64,000 bases of DNA, taken from contig VZQC01006699.1 of assembly GCA_009823505.1 (NCBI GenBank), positions 876,973 through 940,972 on the forward strand. Reading direction: 5' to 3'. A program made the translations under genes and the position numbers. Under the pieces are notes generated by a model. The model saw only the letters and a list, made by a program, of their open reading frames with translations, made no database searches and had not been told where the DNA came from. The DNA is from Rhizomys pruinosus. Its lineage: Eukaryota > Chordata > Mammalia > Rodentia > Spalacidae. How positions within the stretch are numbered: the stretch's first letter is position 1; each line of letters starts with the position of its first letter. Shown here one piece after another: positions 23,870-35,178 of this stretch.

Positions 23870-24110
23870 TTCGATTTTGTGGGGGTGGGGGTGGGGGGGA
23901 GCAAATTCTGAAATAATTTCATATTTCCCTCTAAATATGGCCCATAAAGCTGCAGCTTTAGAATAACTCCGCCGGGCAGTGGGCGTGTTGCAGTCCTTCA
24001 AAAAGAGTTTGCACAGCTGCAAAGGGGAGTTTTCGGTGTGTACTCAGGCAGGCCAGGCGTGACGTCAGTGCCGCCTGTAATCCTGGAGACAGGTTCCACA
24101 CTCTCTCCCA
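23870..24110. promoter_or_regulatory. Candidate cis-regulatory block (CRE, CArG-like, E-box, GC-rich)
   Basis: A non-repetitive stretch with more CpG than its surroundings. It has a CArG-like CTAAATATGG (23931-23940), a GGGCGTG box (23981-23987), an E-box CAGCTG (24015-24020) and a perfect CRE palindrome TGACGTCA (24060-24067). No exon is recognised next to it. Function is inferred from motif clustering only. Confidence 0.35.
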
Positions 24111-24928
24111 GAACTCACTAAGCACCTTACCACTTCATTCTGGCTTTCAAGAGCCTTTTGGAAGGTGCCAAAGTTCTGCCTATGAAAGGGAAACCATTGC
24201 TCAGGAAGGGTGGACCATAGTGTTTGGGCTGGGATGGCAGACACAGGCTACTGAGCTGCCTTGGAGAGAGTTGAACAGACTATGCGGTGGCTGGAGTTTG
24301 GGCGTAGCACTTTTATTTCCATCTTTGCTTTGAGCTGGTTTAGGAAGTTTCTCTTTTTAAAATAAGAATGCATTTTAGACGTGTAAAGCCTGGGTACAAG
24401 ATCTCTCCGCCCAGTTGCTTCCAGCAAACTCTGAAAACACACTTTATTCTAATTGTGACAACTTGTAGGCCATCCAAAATGTCTAGTTTTTCCCCAAACC
24501 CACAACTTGAGAAGAAAAGGCAATTAGGGTAGAAACATATTCAGGTGGAGACTTTCATAGCAAGTGGATGTGAATTTACCCGGACAACATGATCTAACTT
24601 GGCAATGGGTGCTGGGCACTGTGGCAGAGAAGAGACTATGCCTACAGAATCAAATTAGTAATTCGAAGGTTCATTTGTCATCATGGGCTGTTAGCTCCCA
24701 GTTCACTGCTTTTCTGTTATGATTTTGCCACTAATATCCCTGACTGTATCTAATGTTAGACACTCAACCTCTTCGCCTGTAAAATGACAAGAATAACTTC
24801 TGTTCCATCAGTAAGTTGCTATAGATAGATGATATAAAAGTTAATCATGTTAGACAAATGTTTTTAAATGTTCAGGGATAGATAGATGGAGATGGTGAGG
24901 GGAATTCCAAGAGATGACAAGATTTTTT
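24111..24928. other. Unique non-coding stretch
   Basis: No gene or clear repeat recognised. Confidence 0.4.
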
Positions 24929-24984
24929 AAAAGCATTACCCAGAGGCTGGAGAGATGGCTCAGTAGTTAAGAGCACTGGCTGCT

Positions 24985-25563
24985 GTGGCCAGGCGTGGTG
25001 GCGCATGCCTTTTATTCTAGCACTTGGGAGGCAGAGGCAGGTGGATCTTTGTGAGTTCAAGGCCAGCCTGGTCTACAGAGTGAGTTCCAGGACAGCTGGG
25101 GCTACAGGGTGTTATGGTTTGTCTTCCATTGCTGTGACAAAACACTCTGACCGACACCAACTTGGGGAGGAAAGGGTTTATTCAGCTTACATCTCCTGGG
25201 TCACAGTTCATCACTTAGGGAGCCCAAGGCAGGAACTCAGGGCAGGAACCTGGAGGCAGGAGCTGAAGCACAGGCCATGGAGGAATGCTGTTCACTGGCT
25301 TGCTCCTCCGGCTCATGCCCAGCCTGCCTTCTTATACCATATACAACCACCTGCCCAGGGTGGCACCACTCCTTATGGGCTGGGCCCTTCCACACTGCTT
25401 GACCATCAAGACAATACTCCACAGATGTGGCCACAGGCCAATCCAATGGAGCCAATTCCCCAACTGAGGCTCCCTCAACCCAGGTGTGTCAAGTTGACAC
25501 CAAAGCTATCCAGCACACAGGGAGATCCTGGCTCAAAAAGAAAAAAAAGAAAAGAAAGGAAAA
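24985..25563 (+). mobile_element. B1 SINE inside the B2, itself split by an LTR
   Basis: B1 body 24985-25109 and remainder 25518-25563. Its duplication is a 16-bp stretch of the B2, AAGAGCACTGGCTGCT (24969-24984), matched with two changes at 25564-25579. Confidence 0.88.
25110..25517 (-). mobile_element. Class III (ERVL/MaLR-type) solo LTR inside the B1
   Basis: A 408-bp element bounded by TGTTATGG and AGCACA, with an exact 5-bp duplication CAGGG at 25105-25109 and 25518-25522. Read on the minus strand it starts TGTGCTGGATAG and has AATAAACCC, like the LTR at 19667-20069. Confidence 0.87.
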
Positions 25564-25762
25564 AGAGCAATGGCCGCTTTTGCAGAGGACCCGGGTTCAA
25601 TTCCCAGCACCCAAATGGCAACTAATAACCATCTGTAACTCCAGTTCCAGGGGAATCTGATGCCTTCTTCTGACCTGAGCAAGCACTGCATGACATGGGT
25701 GTATTTACACAAATACAGGCAATACACCAATGCACATTAAAAATATATATAAAAGAATTACC

Positions 25763-26234
25763 TAAATACAGGCTTAGTCCAGGTGATCTAAAATTTTCCT
25801 GTCCTTAGGAGAAAGAAAGGCCCACTTAGACACGTCGAAAAGGGCAAAAGAAAGATGCTAGGGGGGAGACATTACTTTTTTGTGGTGTGTATCTATGGAG
25901 CTTGCTCACTGTCCTTGCCTCTGGTCCTTGCATCAGAACAGAAAGGACTCTTCTTGATTCTATGAGTCAGAGTGCTAGAAATGGAAGAGATCTGTGAAAC
26001 TGTCTCTAGATAGTGGCTGACTTGGAGGTGCATTGCTAACTTCCTCACTCCAGCCATTGGTGACCACACCACAGCACTACAGCCCTTTTGGTCTGGACTC
26101 AATTTTCTTACCATTTCTCCCTCGCTGGTCCTATGCTCAGATCATACAGGAATTTACTCTATTACTTGAAAAGTATATACTTTTCTAGGACCAGGAAAGC
26201 TTAATTCACAAATATTCTCATGTGAAGACAAGGG
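25763..26234. other. Unique non-coding stretch
   Basis: No gene or repeat recognised. Confidence 0.4.
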
Positions 26235-26411
26235 TGCAGCCCGGAGTAGCTGGCTCCTCAGACTGCCGTGACAAATGATCACACACTGAGTTGCTTAAAC
26301 AAGAGGAAGCTATTTTCCTCACGGATGAGATCATGGTTGGGTTCTAGTGAAGGCTCTTTTCTTGGGTTGTAGATGCCATCTTCATGCTGTGTCTTCACTG
26401 GGCAAAAAGAC

Positions 26412-26476
<65 letters not shown>

Positions 26477-26650
26477 AAGGGAGAGCTCTCCAAGAACCCC
26501 TCTTAAAAGGGCACCAATCCCAGAACCAGGGCCCTGCCCTCATCCCTTCATCTAATAATTGCTTCTCAAGGGCCCCAACTTGAAGCACCATCACATGTAG
26601 GTTAGGGCTTCAACATTCAAATGTGAGGGGCAAGGAGACTAGCATACAGC
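26235..26650 (-). mobile_element. MLT1-like LTR relic with an internal (GA)n
   Basis: Reversed MLT1-type order (CCGTGACAAATGATCACACA, GTTGCTTAAACAAGAGG, GGGCTTCAACATTCAAATG). A (GA)n tract of about 65 bp (26409-26473) expanded inside it. Confidence 0.6.
26409..26473. repeat. (GA)n microsatellite
   Basis: About 30 GA units with one GAAA interruption. Confidence 0.95.
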
Positions 26651-26882
26651 CATAGTTTGGAAAGGTTGTAAGGCGAGGAAAGCAGTTGTAGTCTTACAGG
26701 ATTTTGGAACTCAAAGAGAGCTCAAAGCTTTTCCCATTAAACTGTTTTCTGCTGATCACTGGAAGTTTTAGGGAGTAAGTACCTTTTCTTCACCTCAGGA
26801 TTACAGTGAGAAGGGTCTAGAGGACTAGAAAACACAAATATGTGAGAATCTGGACTTTACATTTGTTGTCAACGAAAATGAC

Positions 26883-26938
26883 TGTATATATATATATATA
26901 TATAGTATATAATGTATTATAGATATATATATATATAT
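26883..26938. repeat. (TA)n microsatellite, interrupted
   Basis: Two TA runs separated by about 20 AT-rich bases. Confidence 0.9.
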
Positions 26939-26949
26939 GATTTCATAAG

Positions 26950-27140
26950 GGGCCGGCGACATGGCTCAGTGAATACAGGTGCTTGCAGCCAAGCTGACAC
27001 CTGAGCTTCGTCTCCAGAACCCATGTGTGGTGGGGAGTCTTGTGCAATTTGTCTTCTGGCTTTCAGACACCTGCTGTGCCAACTTCAAACATGCCTATAT
27101 GTGCAGACACACATTAAATAAATACATGTAAAATAAAATA
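26950..27140 (+). mobile_element. B3-like SINE
   Basis: Starts GGGGCCGGCGACATGGCTCA and ends ACATTAAATAAATACATG. Confidence 0.8.
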
Positions 27141-27314
27141 TTTCACAGGAAGAAATAATTCTGAGCCAAAGAGAAACAAACACTGGCTACAGAATCAACG
27201 TCTGCAAAGCTGGAAGGAGACTTCATTTAGGAGGCCTTGCAAACAACTGGAGATAATTCAATGAAACCACTGCATCTCAGTTACTCAGATCCAATAACTC
27301 TTCTTTAAAGTTCC

Positions 27315-27468
27315 TAGCCAGGCATGGTGGCCCACGCCTTTAATCCTAGCACTTGGGAAGCAGAGGCAGGCGGATCTTTGTGAGTTCAAGGCCAGCTGGG
27401 GATACAGGGAGACCCTGTCTCGAAAAGACCAATAATAATAATAATAATAATAACAATAATAATAATAA
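27315..27468 (+). mobile_element. B1 SINE with internal deletion and (AAT)n tail
   Basis: The B1 body lacks the CTGGTCTACAGAGTGAGTTC part and ends in (AAT)n at 27429-27468. Confidence 0.9.
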
Positions 27469-27698
27469 ATTTCCCCTCTCACTATCCTCTCTGTGCCTCT
27501 ATTTTTTATGGACGCTCAGATGCAGCACTAAAAGCCTGAAAAGGTCAGTTCTGAGAACAAAGTTGGTAAGATAAAAGAGACAGCATGTAGAATGAATAAA
27601 CTTCCAGATAAATAAGACGAAACAGGGCTCTATCTGCAGTAGAAAAAATAATTCAGAGAAGTTTTTCAGGATGGAGAAAAAGGTAGAAAATCCAAAAG

Positions 27699-27910
27699 GG
27701 CTGGATGTGGTGTTGTACACCTTTAATCCTAGCACTTGGGAGGCAGAGGCAGGTGGATCTTTGTGAGTTCAAGGCCAGCCTGGTCTACAGAGTGAGTTCC
27801 AGGACAGCTGGGGCTACAGGGAGACTCTTTCTGGAAAAGACCAAAAAGAAAGAAAGAAGCCAGGTGTGGTGGCACATGCCTTTAATCCTAGCACTCAGGA
27901 GGCAGAGGTT
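27699..27910 (+). mobile_element. B1 SINE followed by a second, truncated B1
   Basis: Complete B1 27699-27858, then the first 50 or so bases of another B1 (27859-27910). Confidence 0.87.
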
Positions 27911-29485
27911 AAGTCTACTTAATCTGTCAAATCATGTTCATGCCCTGATTTTATTTACTTGTATATATCAATAAACATTGTGAAAAAATTTTCTAAATAA
28001 GTTTACAAAAAAATTACATATAAAGAAAGAAAGAAAAAAATAAAGCATATCAGTACAAGAAAAAAAAAGGAATGAAAAAAAAAAAAGAAAATCCAGAAGG
28101 ATTGGAACATGGTAGGAAAGGATGGGGGTGAAAAATATATGTGACCAAAGAGTTTGAAGAAATTAAACCTTATCTGCCTGGTTAAAAGTAATTAAAATTG
28201 GTTGACATTTTATAAAATAATCTTCTCAATCAATTCATGCAAATCTTAGAGGTTGTTTTCAGGTAAAAGGAATTAGTGGAAAACATAGGAAATGAGAAGA
28301 ATGGGGACTCACAGAAATTGAAGAATTACATTAGATATTTTTATGCTGTGCTATTCTCAGTGGAGAGTGAAAACGAGTTCAAGGAAAATAAAGCGACTGC
28401 TTCTCCTCCCTCTCTGCCACCTCCACAGTCGGTGCTTTCTTCCTACCATCTGTGTTCAGAATGAAGATGTCCACAGGGAGGATTTTCTGAATTGGGCCAG
28501 CATTATACATACCTGACCTGAATTAATACCTTCCCTGAAGGGGTTCACAGTTGAATGTTTAACTCTATGCTCCCCTTAAAGACAGGAGGTGGTGGTAGAG
28601 AGGGTCTCAGAGAAAGCCCTCACTACCCAGAGGCGCAAACTTTCCAAACTGTTTTCAGAGAAATCTGAACTGAAGGAGGAGGTCTTTGCAAAGTGCTCAC
28701 AATTGAAATCTTCACAAACAGTGGCCCATGCACATCAAGTAGAAAGCTGCCTCTGGTCACCAGGATTGCACATCTGTGTGTAAACACATAGTCTCCAGGG
28801 CCACATTTAAGATGAACACTGTGAACTGTTTTACCTATAACTTTTTAGCTAGGATACCACACAATATTATTCTGGATACTGAGATCATTGTTTCAGATTA
28901 GAGAACCAATAATCTATGGAGAAATGGCGGTGTCAGAGCCAGCCTCTAAGATGGGCCGCTGATGACCCTTTTCTCCTGGTATTGATGCTCCTGTGTAATC
29001 ACCTCTGCATGTATCAGTTTGTGCTTATGACTAATAGAATATGTCAGGACTGATAGATAGGGCTTCTGACTCTAGGTACTCATCAATATTCGTTTTACTC
29101 TTTTTAAGTCTCTTACAGTGGGAGAAACTAACTCCCTTGTCCTGAGTACAACCCAGCAGCACCAGCAGAGCCCTCCAGCTATCAGCCCCATAGATGAGCA
29201 TGGAAAAGGATTAGTACACTAGTCTTTAGACGACTACATCCCAGGACAACATCTGGATTATAGTCTCATAAGAGCTCATGAGCTATAACATCTTGTTAAG
29301 CTGCTCCTGAATTCTCAACTCACAGAAGCTGAGGGACTAAATGTTTTAAGCCCCTAGTATTTGGGAGTTCGTTACGAAGCAATAGATGACTAATACAGGA
29401 TTGGACTCCATGGTCATACAGAAAGGATTCTATATGTTAGGGATATGACCAAGAATGATATGTTTTTAATGGTGTTTTTAAATGA
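27911..29485. other. Unique non-coding stretch
   Basis: A-rich at 28020-28090. No gene recognised; ORFs stay under 70 codons. Confidence 0.4.
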
Positions 29486-29486
29486 A

Positions 29487-29690
29487 GGCTGGGCTTGTAG
29501 CTCAGTTGGTAGAGTGCTTGCCTAGCATGAACTAAGTACTGAGTTCAGTCTCCTGTACTTCATAAATCAGGTATGGTGAACACACCTGCAATCCCAGCAC
29601 TCAGGAACAAGGCCATCCTTGTCTACATAGTAGACTTGAGGCCAGACTAAGATACCCAAGACTCTGTCTCAAAAGAACCTTTTTTTTTTT
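29487..29690 (+). mobile_element. B4 SINE (ID-like head joined to a B1-like body)
   Basis: The head GGCTGGGCTTGTAGCTCAGT with GGTAGAGTGCTTGCC is tRNA-like (box A visible), followed by a B1-like part (CACCTGCAATCCCAGCACTC) and an A-rich tail. It is a SINE, not a tRNA gene. Confidence 0.85.
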
Positions 29691-29766
29691 AATTTTAGAA
29701 TTTGGGAAATTAACTAGAAACCAGCATAATATTCATCCTAAAGTCTGATAAAAATAACACTCAACT

Positions 29767-29938
29767 GCCGGGCATGGTGGCGCACACCTTTGATCCTAGC
29801 ACTTGGGAGGCCGAGGCAGGTGGATCTTTGTGAGTTCAAGGCCAGCCTGGTCTACAGAGTGAGTTCCAGGCCAGCTGGGGCTACAGGGAGACCCTGTCTC
29901 AAAATGACTAAAAAAAAAAAAAAACAAAAAAAAAAACC
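29767..29938 (+). mobile_element. B1 SINE
   Basis: Full B1 from GCCGGGCATGGTGGCGCAC to a long poly-A. Confidence 0.92.
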
Positions 29939-30680
29939 CACTCAGGAAAGTATAGAAAAGTCTCATTAAGAATACTTAAGCAAATATTATGAATATTAAA
30001 GGATAGAATAGAATGATATATAAAAGTTATAATTGACTAGGGTTTACTCAAGAAATAATAATATATTTACATTTCCCCATTTATTTATTAAACACATTTT
30101 GATTCAATTAATGGAATGTGTTTTATTATTACTAAAAAATAAACTGTATAGTTATCTGGATAGATATCAGAAGAGAGTTAAATTTTCAACATCCATTTCT
30201 GACAAAACACATACTCATAAAAATTTAAATATATATGGAAGTAAATCTGCTTATCTAGTAAAAGAATTTTGTGAAACAAATGGAACATAATTTAACTAAG
30301 TGTACCCAAGGATTTATACACTTCATTAAAGAAGGGAAATATGACCATGAATGTTACTATTTACACATTCTATTATAGTATATACACTATCTAACATTTT
30401 CTAAAGTCTTGACAAATTTAGTACAACTTGTGTAAATATGATAAAAGAAGAGAGAGATGACATTACTCATAATAATATTTAGCAAACAAGTTTGGGGAGA
30501 TGTTCATATAATAATTAATAATTATCAAACTTTTATACATACATGTATAAATATGCACACTAGCAATAATTCAAAAATACTTGTTTTATGAAGTTCTAAA
30601 AATAGTTTTTATAGTTTTACTCACAGGATCATCACAAAATTTTATTTTTCCTAAGATTTCATGAGATACCTCTTTATTGA
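29939..30680. other. AT-rich non-coding stretch
   Basis: Very AT-rich. No gene or repeat recognised. Confidence 0.4.
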
Positions 30681-30691
30681 AAAACATAAAG

Positions 30692-30920
30692 AGGGGCTGG
30701 AGAGATGGCCTAGTGGTTAAGAGCGCCGACTGCTCTTGCAGAGGACCCAGGTTTGATCCCCAGCACCCACATGGCAGCTGAGAACTGTCTTTAACTCCAG
30801 TTCCAGGGGAATCCGACATCCTCTTCTGACCTCCTCAGCATTGCATGACACAGGTGCACAAACCTACATGCAGACACTACATTCATATACATACAAAAAT
30901 AAATAAAATTAAAAAAAAGG
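30692..30920 (+). mobile_element. B2 SINE with target-site duplication
   Basis: B2 flanked by AAAACATAAAG at 30681-30691 and 30921-30931. Confidence 0.92.
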
Positions 30921-31019
30921 AAAACATAAAGACCTTAAATAAAGGGCTATTTATATTTTTAAATTAAATCCTTTATAAATTCCAGTTTCTCCTCAATCAA
31001 TTTGTTTTCTTAATTTACT

Positions 31020-31265
31020 CTTTATTTATTAAACTTTTTCTTTGACAATTTTACACATGTATTTAGTGCATTCTGCTTACTCTTTCCACTCTACCCTTAT
31101 TTTTCTCCCAATCACTCTATCATCCTCCCTCTTCCCCATAGGTTCCCTTCTACATTCACACATTTTTGTGACCAACTGATTTTAACTAATTGTCTATATG
31201 GCCATAGGTTTGAAACTATTCACTGGAACCTAGTGTACTCACCAAAGGCAATGACTCCCCCCACC
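31020..31265 (-). mobile_element. LINE-1 3' UTR fragment (Lx-like)
   Basis: TTTGACAATTTTACACATG, followed by the C/T-rich part and CACTGGAACCTAGTG, fits a reversed rodent L1 3' UTR. Confidence 0.55.
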
Positions 31266-31268
31266 ACT

Positions 31269-31545
31269 GTAGGGGAAAAGGAGGCCATCTGTAGCATCCT
31301 TTGTGTTAAATTATCTCCTGTCTGTTTACACTGAATCCTGGCCCCAGGCAGGATTTGCCTGCTTTGAGATCAAAAGCACTCATGATGTTACAGAATGTGA
31401 GGCAGGGGGTCTGAAACCAGGCCCTGAGATATGATGTCACTCTGGGTATAAAAACAGAATGCTGTGAATAAAAAGACGAGTCCTTCTTACCATCAGACAG
31501 GGACTCCTGGCCGTTATTTTGTGTGTGTAATCTTAGCCCATCAGG
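31269..31545 (+). mobile_element. LTR, second member of the 13462 family
   Basis: Begins TGTAGGGGAAAA. It has a CRE-like TGATGTCAC (about 31432-31440), TATAAAA (about 31447), AATAAA (about 31466) and CTGGCCGTTATTTTG, in the same order as the element at 13462-13760. Related sequence (GGCCAGTGGGTTG) follows in both. The right edge is uncertain. Confidence 0.6.
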
Positions 31546-32440
31546 CTTGTGTAGTTGTGGCCAGTGGGTTGCACTGTGGTCCAGCAGACCACCAACCTGG
31601 GAATGTGGTGTGGGGCTAAAAGGAGTCTTATCAGGTCACCCAGCTGTGATGTGTGGTGAATGCACAGGCAGGAATTAGACCATAGAGCACCTATCAGGTG
31701 ACAGTCTGGCATTAGACTATAGAGTGCCTATCAGGCTGTAGAGTGCCTATCAGGCAGCAGCCTGGAAGATCTGGGAGTGCCAATAGGGCATTACCTGGTA
31801 CAGATGTTAGATGAGACAGGTGAGCAGTGGAAAGGTTATCAGCCATTAGCCCCAAGGATTAGGACAGTTGCTGGCAGCTGTCTCGCATTTTTCCTTTTCC
31901 CTGTAATCCAGTGGACCAGGTTTGTGCAACCACCTCCATGTGTGGTGGAGAGACACCACACACCACTACCACCCTTCCCCACTGTGTCACATTCATCAGT
32001 TGTCGGTAGTTCAGAAGGGTGAGTTAGGGCCCCATGAGCCTCCCCATTCATGATTGGCTGTTGGTAGGCCCAATCTTTGGCAGGCCACCACAGCCAACCT
32101 CAGCTGCTGTGAGATTATGTTTTCAATGTCTGTGTCGTGCCCTGAAGATAGCTATTGTGTGGCATTCCTTCCTATTTTCCAGTGCTTACATTCTTTCTGC
32201 TCCCTCCTCCACAATGTTCTCTGAGCCTTACAGAAGTTGTATAATTCACTTTGTTGATGACTGAGCACTCAACAGTCACTAATTCTAAGCATTCTGACCA
32301 ACTACAAGTCTATGTATTCATGTATAGAGAAGCTTCTCTGGTTAAGGATGAAAGTAGCATTTGTCCATGGGTTTAAACATTAATATTTAGGCTGCAGTTT
32401 GTTGCCATGTCAATTTAGTAACAAAAAATTTACTACTGAG
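31546..32440. other. Possible ERV-internal remnant and unclassified DNA
   Basis: Sequence downstream of the LTR, with short repeated phrases (AGAGTGCCTATCAGGC and variants, 31680-31760). No retroviral coding motif is visible. Confidence 0.3.
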
Positions 32441-32930
32441 TTCTCTCAAGAAGAGGTTCCTCAAAATGTTAGAATGGAGCTGGCAATGACCCAGCTATAC
32501 CACTTCTAGGCATATACCACCCTAAGGACTCTGTATCCTACCACAGAGATACTTGCTCATCCATATACCTTCACAACAAATAGGAAATGGAATTAACTTA
32601 GCCATCCATCAACGGATGAATGAAAATGTGGCACATACACACAGTGAAACTCTATTCAGTTGTAAAGCAAAATTAAGTGATGACATTTGAAGGTAAATGG
32701 ACAGAAGCTGAAAAAAAATATATTGGATTAGGTAACCCAGGCCCAGAAAGACAAAATACTCTGTTATCTGTCATATTTGGATCCTAGCTTCAGGTCTTTT
32801 GTTTTATGTGTTTACCTCCATCATAGAAGCCAATAAACTAGAAGGGGCCATTGGAAGGGGTGGGAATGTCTTCATGGAGGAGGTCTTGTCAATTATAGAT
32901 GACATGAAAGTGGAGGAGGGATACTGGAGA
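32441..32930 (+). mobile_element. LINE-1 3' end (Lx-like)
   Basis: Motifs typical of the end of rodent L1 (CCAGCTATACCACTTCTAGG, GTAACCCAGGCCCAGAAAGA, TTTGGATCCTAGCTTC). Non-coding and 5' truncated. Confidence 0.7.
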
Positions 32931-33024
32931 TGAAGTGTTCAAGTAGGTACGAGGGTCTGGGGAACAGTGAGGTGAGGGGCAGGGAGGGAGGGTTAATTAA
33001 TGAAGGACATAAAAAATCTGTACG

Positions 33025-33345
33025 TGTCCTGCAAATCTGGGTCACCAGTCTTCCTGTGCAGGGAGGTCTTGGAGATCCACTAATGGGACTTCAGCCAGTG
33101 TCCAGTCTATAAAGAGGAAAATCTGCTCATGCTTCAAAAAGAGAAGCCTGGTATAGCATGACCTGACTCTGTCCTTGAGTGGATGGTAAATGAAAAGCCA
33201 AAAGGAGCCAGGGGCTCCCTCCCCCTCCAAAACCTGAGTGACCCCTGAGGACCAGATCCTCAACTGACATGAGAAAACAAAAACCTTGGTTAATTTGGGC
33301 TAACTGTGTGGCCTTAAACATCCAAAAGGAAAGTATAACCAGAAA
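33025..33345. repeat. Direct duplication block A (0.3 kb)
   Basis: Matches 33995-34324 in the same orientation along its whole length with scattered substitutions. It starts GTCCTGCAAAT and ends AAAGTATAACCAGAAA. Identity is unknown; short ORFs on its minus strand recur in both copies. Confidence 0.88.
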
Positions 33346-33405
33346 AAGAAAAAGACAGAAAAGTATCAGGCTGGTGTAACTTAGCCTTTCTGGATGCTTA
33401 ATGAC

Positions 33406-33877
33406 TATATTAGTCAGGGTTCTCTAAAGAAACAGAAGCAACAGGATGAATATATAGCTATATACAAGTTTATTGATTTGCTCACATGACAGAGCTCAAG
33501 TAGTCCAACAGTAGCCGTGCCGCACTGGAGAGGCTGAGAATCCAGGGAACTGCTCAGTCCACAAGGCTGGATGTCTCAGTAGTCCCAATCTGGTGCTGAA
33601 GGCCCGAAGGATTCCAGGAGATCTGCAAGTCTCAATACACGCTGGGATCCGAAGGGTTGATCACAGCAGCAAGACAAACTCACCAGTGAGAGAGAGGCAA
33701 GCCACAGGAAAAAGGGACCAGCTCCCTTTGCCATGGCCTTTAATACTGCCTGCCGGCAGAAGGTAACACCCACATTTGGGGTGGGCCATCCGGGTTGAGG
33801 TAGTCCAATCTGAAGATCATTTTTCTCTTATTTGTTCCTTAGTCCAGTCAAGTTGACACCCAGGATTAACCATCACA
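33406..33877 (-). mobile_element. Class III-type LTR with ATGAC duplication
   Basis: A 472-bp element, read on the minus strand from TGTGATGGTTAATCCTGG to CCTGACTAATATA, flanked by ATGAC at 33401-33405 and 33878-33882. It shares GTCAACTTGAC with the LTRs at 19667 and 25110, and lies between blocks A and B. Confidence 0.7.
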
Positions 33878-33994
33878 ATGACCATACTTAATGCCCATAC
33901 CAATTTGGCTTAGGGACTTAAGGGATCATTTTGTTCCTTGCCCTCAGAGGTCAACTAAGTCCCAGGGGACTATGCATTGGGGCATCTCTTGAAA

Positions 33995-34324
33995 TGTCCT
34001 GCAAATGTGAATCACCAGTCTTCCTGTGCAGGGAGATCTTGGAGATCCACTAATAGGACTTCCACCAGTGTCGAGTCTGTAAAGAGGAAGTCTGCTCATG
34101 CTTCAAAAGGGGAAGCCTGGTCTAGCAAGACCTGACTTTGTCCTTGAGTGGATGGAACTGGTAAATGAAAAGCCAAAAGGAGCCAGGGGCTCCCCCCCCC
34201 CAAAAAAAAACCTGAGTGACTCCTGAGGACCAGATCCTCAACTGACCTTGAGAAAACAAAACTTTGGTTAATCTGGGCTAGCTGTGTGGCCTTAAACATC
34301 CAAAAGGAAAGTATAACCAGAAAT
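33995..34324. repeat. Direct duplication block B (0.3 kb)
   Basis: Second copy of 33025-33345, with a small insertion and a C/A-rich run (34193-34209) where block A has CCTCCCCCTCCAAAA. Confidence 0.88.
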
Positions 34325-34419
34325 AAATAATCAGTAAGGCCTGAGAAACTGTACTTCAAGTATAAAACTTGAGAGCTTAGTAAAAAGACACAAAGTAAAA
34401 AAACAAAAAACAAAAAACA

Positions 34420-34895
34420 CTGTTGTTTGGCCTGTCTTCAATTCTTACTGGCAAGTACAGCTACCCTGTGGCTGCCACTGCTTTTGCCATCCTTCAAAGA
34501 CATGAGACACAGCTTTTCAAACTTCCAACATGGACTGAAGACTCATGTCTCTCCAAGAATCCTCCAAACCTTCAGTGCCAGATGGGGCCTGCTGAGAAAT
34601 CCAGCTTGTGGACTGAATAACTACTGGGGTTTCCCACTCTTCAGAGTATAGACTGCCATTGTTGGACTACCCAGGCTGTATCATGGAGGCCAGTACAGGA
34701 AGATCAAGACAGGACATGGTGCTTACTGGACCTCATTTGGTGACCATGGGACGGGAAGACCCCAGTGTGGAACACGAGAGCAGGACTGATGGTTATTTGG
34801 GCTTGCCAAGGAGGAGCCTTCAAACACTTCCTTAAGGAAAACATGACATCTTTCAGCCTAATAAAGAAAATAAATACTACTTGAAGATATGCTGT
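34420..34895 (+). mobile_element. Unclassified rodent interspersed repeat with polyA signals
   Basis: Sequence of retroelement style (ACATGGACTGAAGACTC, TGTTGGACTACCCAGGC) ending with CCTAATAAAGAAAATAAATA. I recognise the style from rodent repeats but cannot name the family. Two short overlapping ORFs are not credible genes. Confidence 0.4.
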
Positions 34896-34959
34896 TCAAA
34901 ATCATTAGCACAGAAATGTAAATCTCGAAAAGCAAGATTTATTTATCTAATTCTCTTTT

Positions 34960-35178
34960 AAGAGATTTATTTATTTTTATGTGTGTGAACGTTTGCTTCC
35001 GTGTATGCACATACACCATTTCCATGCCTATTGCCCAAAGAAGCTGATAAAGGACCAGGCAGATCCAATGGAACTGCAGTTACAGATGCTGTGAGCCACC
35101 ACGTAGCTGCTGAGAACTTAACCAGAAACCTCTGCAAGAGCAACCAGTGCTCTTAATCCCTGAGCCATCTCTCCAGCC
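34960..35178 (-). mobile_element. B2/B3 SINE, diverged
   Basis: Reverse body ending CTGAGCCATCTCTCCAGCC. Confidence 0.83.

Larger units (their letters stand above)
24941..25750 (+). mobile_element. B2 SINE split by a nested B1 and LTR
   Basis: B2 head at 24941-24984 and the rest at 25580-25750. The outer duplication is AAAAGCATTACC (24929-24940) against AAAAGAATTACC (25751-25762). A B1 sits inside at 24985-25563. Confidence 0.88.

Noticed and set aside
25005..25625. 206-codon ORF
   Set aside because: It runs through B1, LTR and B2 sequence. The residues are SINE/LTR translations.
29487..29560. tRNA-like box A (TAGCTCAGTTGGTAGAG)
   Set aside because: Part of a B4 SINE head with a B1-like body and A tail. 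No tRNA cloverleaf is kept.
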